64,000 nucleotides of DNA from the NCBI RefSeq assembly GCF_004362055.1, contig NZ_SNXB01000001.1:649068-713067 (forward strand). Reading direction: 5' to 3'. Below the pieces are notes generated by a model. It saw only the letters and a program-made list of their open reading frames with translations. It was not told where the DNA came from and searched no databases. A program made the translations under genes and the position numbers. Below, piece by piece: positions 51,793-60,798 of this stretch (its first letter is position 1; every line of letters starts with the position of its first letter). This DNA is from Flavobacterium sp. 245 (GTDB lineage: Bacteria; Bacteroidota; Bacteroidia; Flavobacteriales; Flavobacteriaceae).

Positions 51793-52545
51793 ATGAAAGG
51801 AATAAAGATTGTTTTTTGGGTTTTATGGCGCATTTGGTTTTACGTTTTAATGGCCATTCCAATATTGATTATGTTGCCGTTTTTGCTGATTTCTATTATA
51901 TCAGAGAGCGGATACCCTTATTTTTTTAAAATGGCCCGCATTTGGGCTAAATTTATCCTTTACGGGATGGGTTTTTATTATAAAGTCAAGCGCGAGCAAA
52001 AGCTTATTAAAAATACAAGTTATATGATTGTCGCAAATCATACTTCGATGACTGATATTATGCTGATGCTGGCCATCATTAAAAATCCTTTTGTTTTTGT
52101 GGGAAAGAAAGAATTAGTGAAAATTCCGCTTTTTGGATTCTTCTACAAAAGAACTTGTATTTTGGTAGACAGAAATTCTTCGAAAAGTAAAAATGATGTT
52201 TTCAAAAGAGCCCAAAATAGACTTAATCAAGGACTTAGTATTTGTATTTTTCCAGAAGGTGGCGTTCCAGATGATGAAAGTGTGTTGTTAGATGAGTTTA
52301 AAGACGGTGCTTTTCGTTTGGCAATAGACCATCATATTCCGATTGTCCCAATTGTTTTTCCTGACAATAAAGAACGTTTTTCATATACTTTTTTAAGCGG
52401 AAGTCCTGGAAAAATGCGTGCAAAAATCCTTCCGTTTGTTGAAACAAGCGAATTGAAGAGCGAGAACAGAAAGGAACTCCGAGATCAAGTTCGACAATTG
52501 ATTTACAACGGATTAATTGAATTCCAACAAAAAGATTCGAAATAA
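51793..52545 (+). CDS. plsC: 1-acyl-sn-glycerol-3-phosphate acyltransferase
   Basis: 250 residues. It acylates lysophosphatidate to phosphatidate at the inner membrane. Seen: an N-terminal membrane anchor (FWVLWRIWFYVLMAIPILIM), the H-x4-D catalytic motif in NHTSMTD, motif III FPEGG, and IPIVPIVFPDN (motif IV). TACATTTG at 51780-51787 lies only 5 bases before the ATG, so the transcript may be leaderless. Divergent from trpS. A terminator follows at 52562. Confidence 0.9.
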   Translation: MKGIKIVFWVLWRIWFYVLMAIPILIMLPFLLISIISESGYPYFFKMARIWAKFILYGMGFYYKVKREQKLIKNTSYMIVANHTSMTDIMLMLAIIKNPFVFVGKKELVKIPLFGFFYKRTCILVDRNSSKSKNDVFKRAQNRLNQGLSICIFPEGGVPDDESVLLDEFKDGAFRLAIDHHIPIVPIVFPDNKERFSYTFLSGSPGKMRAKILPFVETSELKSENRKELRDQVRQLIYNGLIEFQQKDSK

Positions 52546-52561
52546 TAGCATATAAAAACAG

Positions 52562-52605
52562 AACCCGGTAATCCTTAAGCATCAGGAATACCGGGTTTTC
52601 TTTTG
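52562..52605 (+). terminator. Terminator after plsC
   Basis: AACCCGGTA pairs with TACCGGGTT; T-rich tail. The stretch 52606-53044 beyond shows no gene. Confidence 0.85.
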
Positions 52606-53044
52606 AACTAAAATAACCCCTTATTTATATTCAAAATCTTATCTGTGAATAATTTTTTCCGAAATAAATCGTAATACTTTTTTAAATTTCAATTTGGTTT
52701 TTCTTCGGTTTTTACTGTACAACACTTCTATTTTCTCTTTCATAATTAAAAACATTAATGGTTGATAATAAAGAGTTTGATTAAACTCAAGTTAACGTCA
52801 CATTATTATAGAGAGCAAAAAATGAAAAAGGTTGCGTGAGATATGATTTTTTTTTCCCGAAGAGAATAAAAACCCGTCAGCACCAAACTAACCAACGGAT
52901 TTTTATTAAAAACAAATCAACCAAATTCATTCTAAAAATTTTCAAAAAGGCACTTATGGCGATGCCAATTAAAATTTAATTACTATTTATTAGATGCGTT
53001 TTTTTTAAATGGTTGCGTCAATTTTTTTCTTTTTTTCAAAATAA

Positions 53045-53106
53045 AAACCCCGGCAAGATAAAATCCTGCCGGGGTTTAAAAAAAAAGTCTGCAATTTGCA
53101 GACTTT
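53045..53106 (-). terminator. Double terminator after recA
   Basis: Going with recA transcription (minus): first AAAGTCTGCAA-A-TTGCAGACTTT (53106-53084), followed by a T-run, then AAACCCCGGCA/TGCCGGGGTTT (53077-53045) followed by T-rich sequence. Two strong terminators in a row. Confidence 0.85.
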
Positions 53107-53113
53107 AAAAGTT

Positions 53114-54121
53114 TTAGGCGTTTGCCAATTGTTTGATATGTTCTTTAATTTTAACTTCTAATTCATCCGCTAATTCTGGATTATCTTTGATTAAAGCTTT
53201 AACTGCATCACGTCCTTGTCCTAATTTTGTATCTCCGTAGCTGAACCAAGATCCTGCTTTTTTAACGATTTCAAATTCAACCGCTAGATCAAGAATTTCC
53301 CCAGTTTTAGAAACACCTTCTCCGTACATAATGTCAAATTCAGCTGTTTTAAAAGGCGGCGCCACTTTGTTTTTAACAATTTTAACTTTAGTTCTGTTTC
53401 CAATTACGTTTTCTCCATCTTTTATTTGAGAAGAACGACGAATATCTAAACGTACAGAAGCATAGAATTTTAATGCATTACCACCCGTTGTAGTTTCAGG
53501 ATTTCCAAACATTACACCAATTTTCTCTCTCAGCTGGTTGATAAAGAAAACAGTACAGTTTGTTTTACTGATTGTTCCGGTTAATTTTCTTAAAGCCTGA
53601 GACATCAAACGCGCATGAAGACCCATTTTTGAATCTCCCATTTCTCCTTCAATTTCACTTTTTGGAGTCAAAGCGGCAACCGAGTCAATTACTACGATGT
53701 CTATAGCTCCAGAACGAATTAGGTTTTCTGCAATTTCCAATGCTTGCTCCCCGTTGTCTGGTTGAGAAATAATAAGATTTTCAATATCTACGCCTAATTT
53801 TTCGGCATAATTTCTATCAAATGCGTGCTCAGCATCTATAAAAGCTGCAATTCCTCCAGCTTTTTGAGCTTCAGCAATTGCATGTAAAGTTAGAGTAGTC
53901 TTACCAGACGATTCTGGCCCGTATATTTCAATAATTCTTCCTTTTGGATATCCATTAACTCCAAGAGCTAAATCAACGCCAAGCGAGCCAGAAGAAATCG
54001 TTTCTACCTCCACAATGGCTTTGTCGCCCATTTTCATTACGGTTCCTTTTCCGTAGGTTTTGTCAAGTTTATCAAGTGTTAGTTGTAACGCTTTTAATTT
54101 GGCTTCTTTGTCTGAACTCAT
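53114..54121 (-). CDS. recA: Recombinase RecA
   Basis: 335 residues. RecA forms filaments on single-stranded DNA, promotes strand exchange and triggers the SOS response. Seen: Walker A GPESSGKT (68-75), [29 protein letters not shown], the L2 region ([20 protein letters not shown]), and the C-terminal domain, whose tail is short ([12 protein letters not shown]). Highly conserved. No LexA box could be verified. It is followed by two terminators and preceded by 119 bases of leader and gap before the stop of the thioesterase gene. Confidence 0.98.
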   Translation of the reverse strand: MSSDKEAKLKALQLTLDKLDKTYGKGTVMKMGDKAIVEVETISSGSLGVDLALGVNGYPKGRIIEIYGPESSGKTTLTLHAIAEAQKAGGIAAFIDAEHAFDRNYAEKLGVDIENLIISQPDNGEQALEIAENLIRSGAIDIVVIDSVAALTPKSEIEGEMGDSKMGLHARLMSQALRKLTGTISKTNCTVFFINQLREKIGVMFGNPETTTGGNALKFYASVRLDIRRSSQIKDGENVIGNRTKVKIVKNKVAPPFKTAEFDIMYGEGVSKTGEILDLAVEFEIVKKAGSWFSYGDTKLGQGRDAVKALIKDNPELADELEVKIKEHIKQLANA

Positions 54122-54272
54122 CTTTTCTTAAATTATCTAAATGGTTATTTTTAGCCATCAAAAAAAAGAAAAAAGTATTTCCTGTTTTTTTGAGCGGCTT
54201 ATAATTTTGTAAAAATACTTCTTTTTTTGAAGTTTGATTGTCTCAAATTGTTACAAATTGCAACAATTTACG

Positions 54273-54782
54273 CTATAAAAACAATGCCTTTAATTCTGTA
54301 GCTTCAGATGGTTTCATCTTGCCTGCAAGCACTAAACTCAATTGTTTACGGCGTAAGGCAGCATCAAAACGCTGGATTTCAAGTTCTGTTTCTGGAATAA
54401 TTGCCGGAACTTCAACAGGTCTTCCAGTGTCATCAACAGCAACAAAAGTATAAATAGCTTCGTTGGCTTTGGTTCTGCTTCCAGATTCGCGGTCCTCAAC
54501 CCAAACGTCAATAAAAACTTCCATTGAACTTTTGAAAGATCTTGAAACTTTTGCCTCGACAGTAACGACACTTCCAAGTGAAATGGCCCTGTTGAAAGCA
54601 ACGTGATTTACAGAAGCTGTTACTACAATTCGGCGTGAATGTCTGCGTGCAGCAATACTTGCGGCACGATCCATACGGGCTAATAATTCACCGCCAAAAA
54701 GATTGTTTAAAGGATTTGTTTCGCTCGGTAAAACTAAATCTGTTAAAATAGTTATGGATTCTGAAGGATGTTTTGGATTCAT
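54273..54782 (-). CDS. Acyl-CoA thioesterase (hotdog fold)
   Basis: 169 residues. Single hotdog domain of the BACH/YciA kind: ETNPLNNLFGGELLARMDRA (N/D and G-rich catalytic helix start), ASIAARRHSRRIVVTASVNH, VNHVAFNRAISLGSVVTVEA and TYVAVDDTGRPV-like ending. It cleaves acyl-CoAs to acid and CoA; substrate length unknown. The C-tail (ALRRKQLSLVLAGKM) is helical. It lies in the minus-strand run with DoxX and holB genes, 119 bases after DoxX, behind an inverted repeat. Confidence 0.9.
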   Translation of the reverse strand: MNPKHPSESITILTDLVLPSETNPLNNLFGGELLARMDRAASIAARRHSRRIVVTASVNHVAFNRAISLGSVVTVEAKVSRSFKSSMEVFIDVWVEDRESGSRTKANEAIYTFVAVDDTGRPVEVPAIIPETELEIQRFDAALRRKQLSLVLAGKMKPSEATELKALFL

Positions 54783-54830
54783 TTTTTTAATATAAAATTT
54801 ATTTTTCTATCCGCTGTAGCGAACTTTTTT

Positions 54831-54894
54831 TGCCACAGATTTCACAGATTAAAATGATTTAGAAAAAATGTAAAAATCTTTGAAATCTGTGGCA
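54831..54894. repeat. Inverted repeat TGCCACAGATTTCA
   Basis: Perfect 14-base arms (54831-54844 and 54881-54894) around a 36-base loop. CACAGATT words repeat inside. A common flavobacterial intergenic hairpin in my memory. Lies between the DoxX gene end and the thioesterase start. Confidence 0.75.
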
Positions 54895-54900
54895 TGTTTT

Positions 54901-55284
54901 TTAATTCAACCAATAAACAGCCATTACAGCTGGTATGAAATAAATTACGATGGTTCTCGCGCCATCATAATCTTTAGCTAATCGCTGTCCGAAAAGCATC
55001 ATTAATAAAGAAATACAAGAAAAAATAGCGCCGTAAAAACCAAATTCACGACCACTGTTTGTTAGTAATTGTATGGCTCCTACAACGGATAAAATTCCAG
55101 AAATTAATTCTAAAATTAAAAGATGTAGCAACGCAAGTGGCACTTGATTTTTTAGTCTTGTTTTAGAAAAATGTTCTTTAAGCCAAGTAACATTATCGTT
55201 CCAATAAAATATTTTTTCGTATCCTGACTGTAAGAACGTTAAGGCTAAAAATGCCAGAATTAAGATAGAGGCAACATTATTCAT
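54901..55284 (-). CDS. DoxX-like membrane protein (127 aa)
   Basis: 127 residues with four hydrophobic segments and the DoxX pattern: LTFLQSGYEKIFYWNDN, LLHLLILELISGILSVVGAI and LFGQRLAKDYDGARTI. DoxX proteins belong to the DoxX/DoxD family of quinone- or thiol-related membrane proteins; the specific role here is unknown. It starts 7 bases after the holB stop, so they are co-transcribed. Confidence 0.82.
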   Translation of the reverse strand: MNNVASILILAFLALTFLQSGYEKIFYWNDNVTWLKEHFSKTRLKNQVPLALLHLLILELISGILSVVGAIQLLTNSGREFGFYGAIFSCISLLMMLFGQRLAKDYDGARTIVIYFIPAVMAVYWLN

Positions 55285-55291
55285 ATGAAAA

Positions 55292-56440
55292 CTATTTTTT
55301 ATGAATTAAACGAGTGAGTTTGATTGATAAATCGGTTAAAATTATTTTTGCATTTCCGTTTCTTTCAATGTGATACATAGCATCTGAAAGCTCTTTGAAA
55401 ATTTCATGAATATTGTTTCCATTCACAAAAGGCGCAAAATTTTCGAGTTTGAATTTATCAACTTTAGGCTCGATATAAACCAAGCTCGGCGCTTGATAAT
55501 TCAGCATTAAAGCCTGACGAAACATTTCGATACAAAACTGAATAAATTTTTTCTGGCTTTCGCGTCCAAGTCCGGCGATTTCTTCGCTCCATGAAATTAA
55601 ATCCTGAATTGCTGCAGCATTTCCTTTCGCTCTAAAAGCAGCTCGAACCCAATTGACAAACCATTGTTCAAAAGGAAATTCTGAATCATCTTCTTTCAAT
55701 AAATGCATTGCTTTATTAAAATTTCCCTGAGCCTGATGTGCTATTTTTTTTGCTAAATTCTGATCGATATTTTCTCGAGAAACTAATGCATCGGCAATAA
55801 CTTTTTCTGGAAGTCCATTGAAATGAATTACTTGGCAACGAGAACGAATGGTTTGAATGATATCTTCCTCGTTTTCAGAAATCAGAATAAAAATGGTTTT
55901 ATCTGAAGGCTCTTCCAAAAGTTTCAAAAGTTTGTTTGAAGCGGCAATATTCATTTTATCGGCCATCCAGATAATCATAATTTTATAACCTCCTTCGTAG
56001 GATTTCAGCGAAAGCGATTTTAAAACTTCCTGCGCATCTTCGACCCTGATTTCTCCTTGTTTGTTTTGAACACCCAAGATTTTATACCAGTCAAAGAGTC
56101 CGCCATAGGGCATTTCCTGAATAAATTTTCGCCAATCTTGAATAAAGTCTAAGCTTTTTGGTTTGGTTTTAACATCTTCCGTCGTAACGGTTGGATAAAT
56201 AAAATGTAAATCGGGATGCGATATATTTTGAAATTTTAAATTACAAGAATCATTTCCGTTTTCATTTTCGTTGCCCGTATTATTGCACAAAATGTACTGC
56301 GCATATGCGACTGCCGTTGATAAGGTACCGCTTCCTTCTGGCCCAATAAATAATTGTGCATGTGGAATTCGTCCTGAAGATGCACTTTTTATCAAGTGAC
56401 TTTTGATATAATCCTGACCTAAAATTTGAGAAAATTGCAT
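55292..56440 (-). CDS. holB: DNA polymerase III subunit delta' (clamp loader)
   Basis: 382 residues. Motifs of the family: LGQDYIKSHLIKSASSGRIP, GPEGSGTLSTA (a degenerate P-loop with the Lys missing, as in delta'), HPDLHFIYPTV, IRVEDAQEVLKSLSLKSYEG, MADKMNIAASNKLLKLLEEP (sensor/SRC-like) and RSRCQVIHF with the Arg finger-like region. It is part of the clamp loader that places the sliding clamp. The zinc module is reduced (a Cys pair in ILCNN and SCNLK). Its minus-strand position puts it in the lagging half of the replichore. Confidence 0.93.
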   Translation of the reverse strand: MQFSQILGQDYIKSHLIKSASSGRIPHAQLFIGPEGSGTLSTAVAYAQYILCNNTGNENENGNDSCNLKFQNISHPDLHFIYPTVTTEDVKTKPKSLDFIQDWRKFIQEMPYGGLFDWYKILGVQNKQGEIRVEDAQEVLKSLSLKSYEGGYKIMIIWMADKMNIAASNKLLKLLEEPSDKTIFILISENEEDIIQTIRSRCQVIHFNGLPEKVIADALVSRENIDQNLAKKIAHQAQGNFNKAMHLLKEDDSEFPFEQWFVNWVRAAFRAKGNAAAIQDLISWSEEIAGLGRESQKKFIQFCIEMFRQALMLNYQAPSLVYIEPKVDKFKLENFAPFVNGNNIHEIFKELSDAMYHIERNGNAKIILTDLSIKLTRLIHKK

Positions 56441-56812
56441 GTGACAAAGATAGAAGAAAATGATGTAGTCAAAAATTTTAGATTAAAAGATTATGAGGTG
56501 GATTTGTTTTTAGAAATCAAGAATGTTTTTTTGATAAAAAGAGGTATTGTGTCCGCTTTACTTTGTTAATAAATTACTTCACGCGAGTAGATATGAAGAC
56601 TTTTTTGTTAATATTTTTTTGCCAAAAACGACAAACGTAACGTTTTTTTGGTTATTTAATGTTAGAAACCCGTGTCTTTTTATAGTTAATATCTTACAGG
56701 TTTGATTTTAACAATTTTAACAAAACCCTCGTTAAAACGCACATTTTCTCGACATACAACTGTTTTTTAAGGTTTTTTTAAGGTTTTTTTTTGAAAAAAG
56801 AATTCAATAAAG

Positions 56813-56842
56813 TTGCAATTTAAGTTAAATTATATATTTTTG
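56813..56842 (+). promoter_or_regulatory. Promoter of the cell-surface locus
   Basis: TTG at 56813-56815, 19-base spacer, TATTTTTG at 56835-56842. The ATG is at 56875. Best promoter match in the window. The 430-base gap 56441-56812 before it holds no gene. Confidence 0.75.
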
Positions 56843-56874
56843 TTTGCAACAACAACCAATTATAAACAGAATCT

Positions 56875-57327
56875 ATGAAAGGGAAAATTATTTTATTAAG
56901 TACACTTTTTTTCTTGACAACTGCTGCTGTTTCAGCTCAGGCAAAAACCGCTCCGAGAAGTATAATTAGTACAACAGCTATCATCCGAAAATACCATGAT
57001 CAAAAAGAATTGAGTGGTATGCAAAAAGGCGAGCTTTTGGAATTATACATTGAGCGTATTAAAGTTTTAGTAAAAACCCTCCCTTACATTGCTTTGGTTA
57101 CCAAACCAGGAGTTACAATGTCTGACTTAGGTATTCCAGACGATTCTGAACACAAAAAAGTTTTAGACGGACAAGCAGTTGGTACAACAACATTTCTTGA
57201 TACAACTGTTGAATTTCAGAGAAAAATGATGCCTTACTCAGATAAAGGAAACTTGATCGCTGCAATTTTATTTTACGAAAGCACATTGAAATCATTACAC
57301 GAGTTCAACGATTTGAACGAAATGTAA
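56875..57327 (+). CDS. Secreted protein at the head of the surface locus (150 aa)
   Basis: Sec signal peptide (MKGKIILLSTLFFLTTAAVS, AQ cut site), then a helical mature domain with ISTTAIIRKYHDQKELSGMQ, ELLELYIERIKVLVKTLPYI and GNLIAAILFYESTLKSLHEF. No known domain; no cysteines. It follows the strong promoter directly. The next gene is 187 bases away. Role at the surface or in the periplasm is inferred from the neighbours only. Confidence 0.75.
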   Translation: MKGKIILLSTLFFLTTAAVSAQAKTAPRSIISTTAIIRKYHDQKELSGMQKGELLELYIERIKVLVKTLPYIALVTKPGVTMSDLGIPDDSEHKKVLDGQAVGTTTFLDTTVEFQRKMMPYSDKGNLIAAILFYESTLKSLHEFNDLNEM

Positions 57328-57514
57328 TAAATAATATATTTTTAAAACCTTTTTTGATTTGTTTACGTAGATGATTTAGATTTTCGAAAACATTTTAAAA
57401 AAGTAATAAAAAATAACTCGTTCTCGATGTGTTCTGATTATTTCAGAAAAATTGGGATGAGTTTTTTCATTTACGCATACCCAAATTTATTATTAACCCT
57501 AATACCCCCTTATC

Positions 57515-58807
57515 ATGAAAAAAATTACTCAAATGATCTGCGTTCTTTTGACAGTTGCTAGTATGAGTGCTCAGCAAGAGAAAGGAATTATGGGCTACAA
57601 CAATTGGTTGAATAACTGGACCGAATTTAAGCCTAACAAAGTAGAGTATGGAGAAGCAAATCAAATTTTAGCAGGAAACATTTCTGTAAATACTAAATTG
57701 CTTAAGAGGAATATTTATGTTTTGCAAGGAAACGTTTATGTTACTAACAATGCTGTTTTAACAATTGAACCTGGAACTTTAATTATTGGTGATTTCGAAA
57801 CAAAAGGAACATTGGTAGTTACAAAAGGTGCGCAACTTGTTGCTGATGGATTAGAAACAGATCCAATTGTATTTACTTCAAACCGCAGCCAGAAAAAAGC
57901 TGGTGACTGGGGTGGAATTGTACTTCTAGGTGATGCTCCAATCAATAAATTTGGAAATGTTGGTTCTTATAACTTAGATCTTGATCCTACGCTTACTACT
58001 TATGGTGGTGATAACGTAAACGGAAACTCAGGTGTTTTAAGATTTGTGAGAATCGAATTTGCAGGAAAAAAAGTTAAAGGTGCAGCAGATACTTTCAATG
58101 GTTTGACTATTGCTGGTGTTGGTCCTAAAACAATACTTGAAAATGTAATGGTAAGCTACTCTGGCGGTGACTCATTTGCTTTCTTTGGAGGTGATGTAAA
58201 CGCTACTAAATTAGTTTCTTATAAATCAATCAACGACGATTATAAATTTACTCAAGGTGTTCAATGCCGTTTATTCAACTCATTGGCAGTTAGATCATCT
58301 TACCTATCTAGTAATAAAGACGGATCTCGTTGTATGGAGGTAAAATCATTCGAAAAGAAAAGTGAAACAGATTTTACTAAAAAACAAACTCTTGTTGTTG
58401 CAACAAATATTACAATGTTGAATGATAGTGATAACATTAAAGCTGATATTCAGGCAGGTTTAGTTAAAGAAGCAATTTATGTTGCCGAAACTGCATCTCT
58501 TGAAATGAAGCGTAGTGTGGTTTCTGGATTCAACCCGGCCGTTTTGCTAGACAGTAAAACTGAAATCAATGAAGTCAACCTTAAAAAAATCAAAATTGAA
58601 GAAATGTATTTTAACTTATGTAACGGAAATATCTTTACAGAGTACAATACTAACAATGAAGATTTAGAAAGCTGGTACGGAAACCCTGTGTTTTTCAATG
58701 TTATGGCACAAAGTGATAACAAAGAAACATTCATTGATATCTTCAATCCTAAAAAACCAGATTTCAGATTACAACTAGGAAAAATTACAGCATCTAGCGG
58801 AAAATAG
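57515..58807 (+). CDS. Secreted beta-helix-like protein (430 aa)
   Basis: Signal peptide (MKKITQMICVLLTVASMSAQ). Residues 60-260 show beta-strand turns typical of right-handed parallel beta-helices (NIYVLQGNVYVTNNAVLTIE, PGTLIIGDFETKGTLVVTKG, PIVFTSNRSQKKAGDWGGIV, LRFVRIEFAG, NGLTIAGVGPKTILENVMVS). PGT-x-I-x-G and GDWGGI match the T9SS-associated beta-helix proteins of Bacteroidota. No C-terminal sorting domain is obvious. It probably sits on or in the outer surface. Second gene of the locus. Confidence 0.82.
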   Translation: MKKITQMICVLLTVASMSAQQEKGIMGYNNWLNNWTEFKPNKVEYGEANQILAGNISVNTKLLKRNIYVLQGNVYVTNNAVLTIEPGTLIIGDFETKGTLVVTKGAQLVADGLETDPIVFTSNRSQKKAGDWGGIVLLGDAPINKFGNVGSYNLDLDPTLTTYGGDNVNGNSGVLRFVRIEFAGKKVKGAADTFNGLTIAGVGPKTILENVMVSYSGGDSFAFFGGDVNATKLVSYKSINDDYKFTQGVQCRLFNSLAVRSSYLSSNKDGSRCMEVKSFEKKSETDFTKKQTLVVATNITMLNDSDNIKADIQAGLVKEAIYVAETASLEMKRSVVSGFNPAVLLDSKTEINEVNLKKIKIEEMYFNLCNGNIFTEYNTNNEDLESWYGNPVFFNVMAQSDNKETFIDIFNPKKPDFRLQLGKITASSGK

Positions 58808-58908
58808 ATAAGTTTAGATTTTTATTTCAAAGCGTAAATTTTATTAATAAAGTCCCCAGACACAATTTATGTCAGTCTCGTACAGGACCAAATAAAGATC
58901 AGAACATA

Positions 58909-59322
58909 ATGGCCCCATCTATAAAAAAATATTTTATTTATATTATATTTTTGGTTTCGCCTATTGCTACAATAAATGCACAAAGTACATCAGGAAACAC
59001 TACAGTTTCTAATGGCTTGAAATGCATTGTAACGGCGTGTAATAACAACCAAAAAACAGAAACAGCTGATACATCAGTGATCAGCAAATTAGATAATTCT
59101 AATCAGTTAGCAGTGGAGCTGTCCATCCCCAAGGACAGCTTTGCTCCAACAAGTGATGCGAAGAATCAAACTTCAGAATGCCAAGAAAATTCATCAATTA
59201 CAGCGACTTATTCTGTTCTTGCAAAAGACATTATTGAGAACTATAAGTATGATTTTTCAGAAACATTTATCGACATCTTGTTTTTTGAAAATATAGACTT
59301 AGCAAGAACAAGGACTATATGA
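58909..59322 (+). CDS. Small secreted protein (137 aa)
   Basis: Signal peptide (FIYIIFLVSPIATINAQ, residues 9-25), then a Ser/Thr/Asn-rich stretch with four cysteines and a possible amphipathic C-terminus (YKYDFSETFIDILFFENIDL). Composition is low in complexity. Its stop overlaps the next ATG (ATGA at 59319), so translation is coupled to the adhesin-like gene. A REP-like palindrome lies in frame at 59113-59140 (encoding VELSIPKDSF). Function unknown. The coupling argues that it is a real gene. Confidence 0.65.
   Translation: MAPSIKKYFIYIIFLVSPIATINAQSTSGNTTVSNGLKCIVTACNNNQKTETADTSVISKLDNSNQLAVELSIPKDSFAPTSDAKNQTSECQENSSITATYSVLAKDIIENYKYDFSETFIDILFFENIDLARTRTI
59113..59140 (+). repeat. REP-like hairpin inside the small secreted gene
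   Basis: GTGG (59113-59116), then AGCTGTCC (59117-59124), 8-base loop, GGACAGCT (59133-59140). The inner bases match the solo palindrome at 40332-40355. In frame. Confidence 0.45.
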
Positions 59323-60797
59323 TTCAGAAAACTACGCTATCTGTAATCCGTTTTATTCTTTTTTTTAGTATTTTCTTTGGTACTAAAACAAATACTTATG
59401 CCCAGACAATAGTCCCACAACAGCTTGCTTATCCAAGAATTTGTGCAGGACTTATTGTTGATGGCAAACCTTTTAATGAATATAACGCGACTTTTAGCTA
59501 TGTTGATTTTCCTGCTGGAACTACTTTTGAAGTACAGCTTTCAGATGATTTAGGAAATTTTACAACTCCAACTGCTACTACAAAAATCTCTTTTAGCGAC
59601 AATGCAGCATTACAGCAGCAGACTATAAAATTTGCAGTCCCAACAAATTTAAAGGGTTCTGATGTTTATAGCATGCGTATAATAAGCAGTACTGGTAAAA
59701 CAAGTTTAAGTTTTAAAAATTCACAAGGCGTAACTAGTTTTCCTATTTACTATAGAACTTATGTTGAGTCATTTTTTATTAATAATAAATTAGGAACAGC
59801 AACTTATTGTACAGGTGGAAGCTTGAGTTTAGAACTTTATAATCCAACGCCAACTGATATTCCATCATCTCCAGCAAACTACCCAAATCTTAAATACAAA
59901 TGGTTTAAAGATGACGTTGCAATTGCAGGACAAAGCGGTAAAACGTTATCAGTAAATACACCAGGTGTTTATTATGCACAAATTGATTATGGAGGCTGTA
60001 ATGACGAGAATTTCAGTTCTAATAGAGTTACGGTTACTTCGGCTGCTTCAGGTTCATCAGTTACAGTAGATTCAAGTTTAGGAAATCCTTTTTGTTCTAG
60101 CGGAACTGGTACTACGCTTACAGCAACTTCAGGAAACAAATATCAGTGGAAAAAAAATGGAGCTATAATTACTGGTGCTACAAATCGTAGTTATACCACA
60201 AATGAAGCGGCAGTTTATACGGTTGACGTTGATTTTGGAGGATGTACTGCAACTGGAACAATCGATCTTAAAGGAAATAACTTTAATGCTTCGCTAAATG
60301 TTCCTGCGACAAATATTATCTCTCCAGATGAAACTTTAAGCGTTACAGTTACTACAAATGCTGTTAATCCAACTTTCGAGTGGTATTTAGGAAACACTAT
60401 TATTGCAGGTGCAACAAGTAATACATATTTGGTTGCTACACGTGGAAATTATAAAGTAAAAGTTAGTCAGTCATCAGGATGTACAGTTCAACAGGAATTG
60501 CCTTTTACGGTTTCTTATGATTCAACTCCTCCTACTGACATACAAAAAATTGCAAATATTATTAGCTTAAGCAGTTATCCGTATGATGTATGGGATATTC
60601 CAAACGAATATAAAAACGCAGAAACTAATGTAAAAATAATTAGTTCAAACGGAGACTTGGTTCTTGACGTTGTAAACTACCAAGGCGATTGGCCCCCGTC
60701 TGGTTCAATAGATATTAAAAATGTAAATCCAGTTTATTACTATGTCATTAAATCCGACACAGGTGAAAGAAAAGGATCAATAACTGTGATAAAATAA
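59319..60797 (+). CDS. Adhesin-like protein with type B T9SS sorting domain (492 aa)
   Basis: Signal peptide (SVIRFILFFSIFFGTKTNTY, then AQ). The body has Ig/PKD-like repeats (LSVNTPGVYYAQIDYGGC, YTTNEAAVYTVDVDFGGC, TFEWYLGNTIIAGATSN), a pattern of gliding adhesins. The C-terminal 90 residues (from about 404, TPPTDIQKIANIISL; YPYDVWDIPNEYKNAETNVK; YYYVIKSDTGERKGSITVIK) match the gliding-motility-associated type B C-terminal domain (CHU_C). It lacks the usual NPNGDGIND calcium-type motif. It would be exported by the type IX system. 1 base separates it from the PorP/SprF-like gene, as in SprB/SprF pairs. Confidence 0.85.
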   Translation: MIQKTTLSVIRFILFFSIFFGTKTNTYAQTIVPQQLAYPRICAGLIVDGKPFNEYNATFSYVDFPAGTTFEVQLSDDLGNFTTPTATTKISFSDNAALQQQTIKFAVPTNLKGSDVYSMRIISSTGKTSLSFKNSQGVTSFPIYYRTYVESFFINNKLGTATYCTGGSLSLELYNPTPTDIPSSPANYPNLKYKWFKDDVAIAGQSGKTLSVNTPGVYYAQIDYGGCNDENFSSNRVTVTSAASGSSVTVDSSLGNPFCSSGTGTTLTATSGNKYQWKKNGAIITGATNRSYTTNEAAVYTVDVDFGGCTATGTIDLKGNNFNASLNVPATNIISPDETLSVTVTTNAVNPTFEWYLGNTIIAGATSNTYLVATRGNYKVKVSQSSGCTVQQELPFTVSYDSTPPTDIQKIANIISLSSYPYDVWDIPNEYKNAETNVKIISSNGDLVLDVVNYQGDWPPSGSIDIKNVNPVYYYVIKSDTGERKGSITVIK

Positions 60798-60798
60798 T

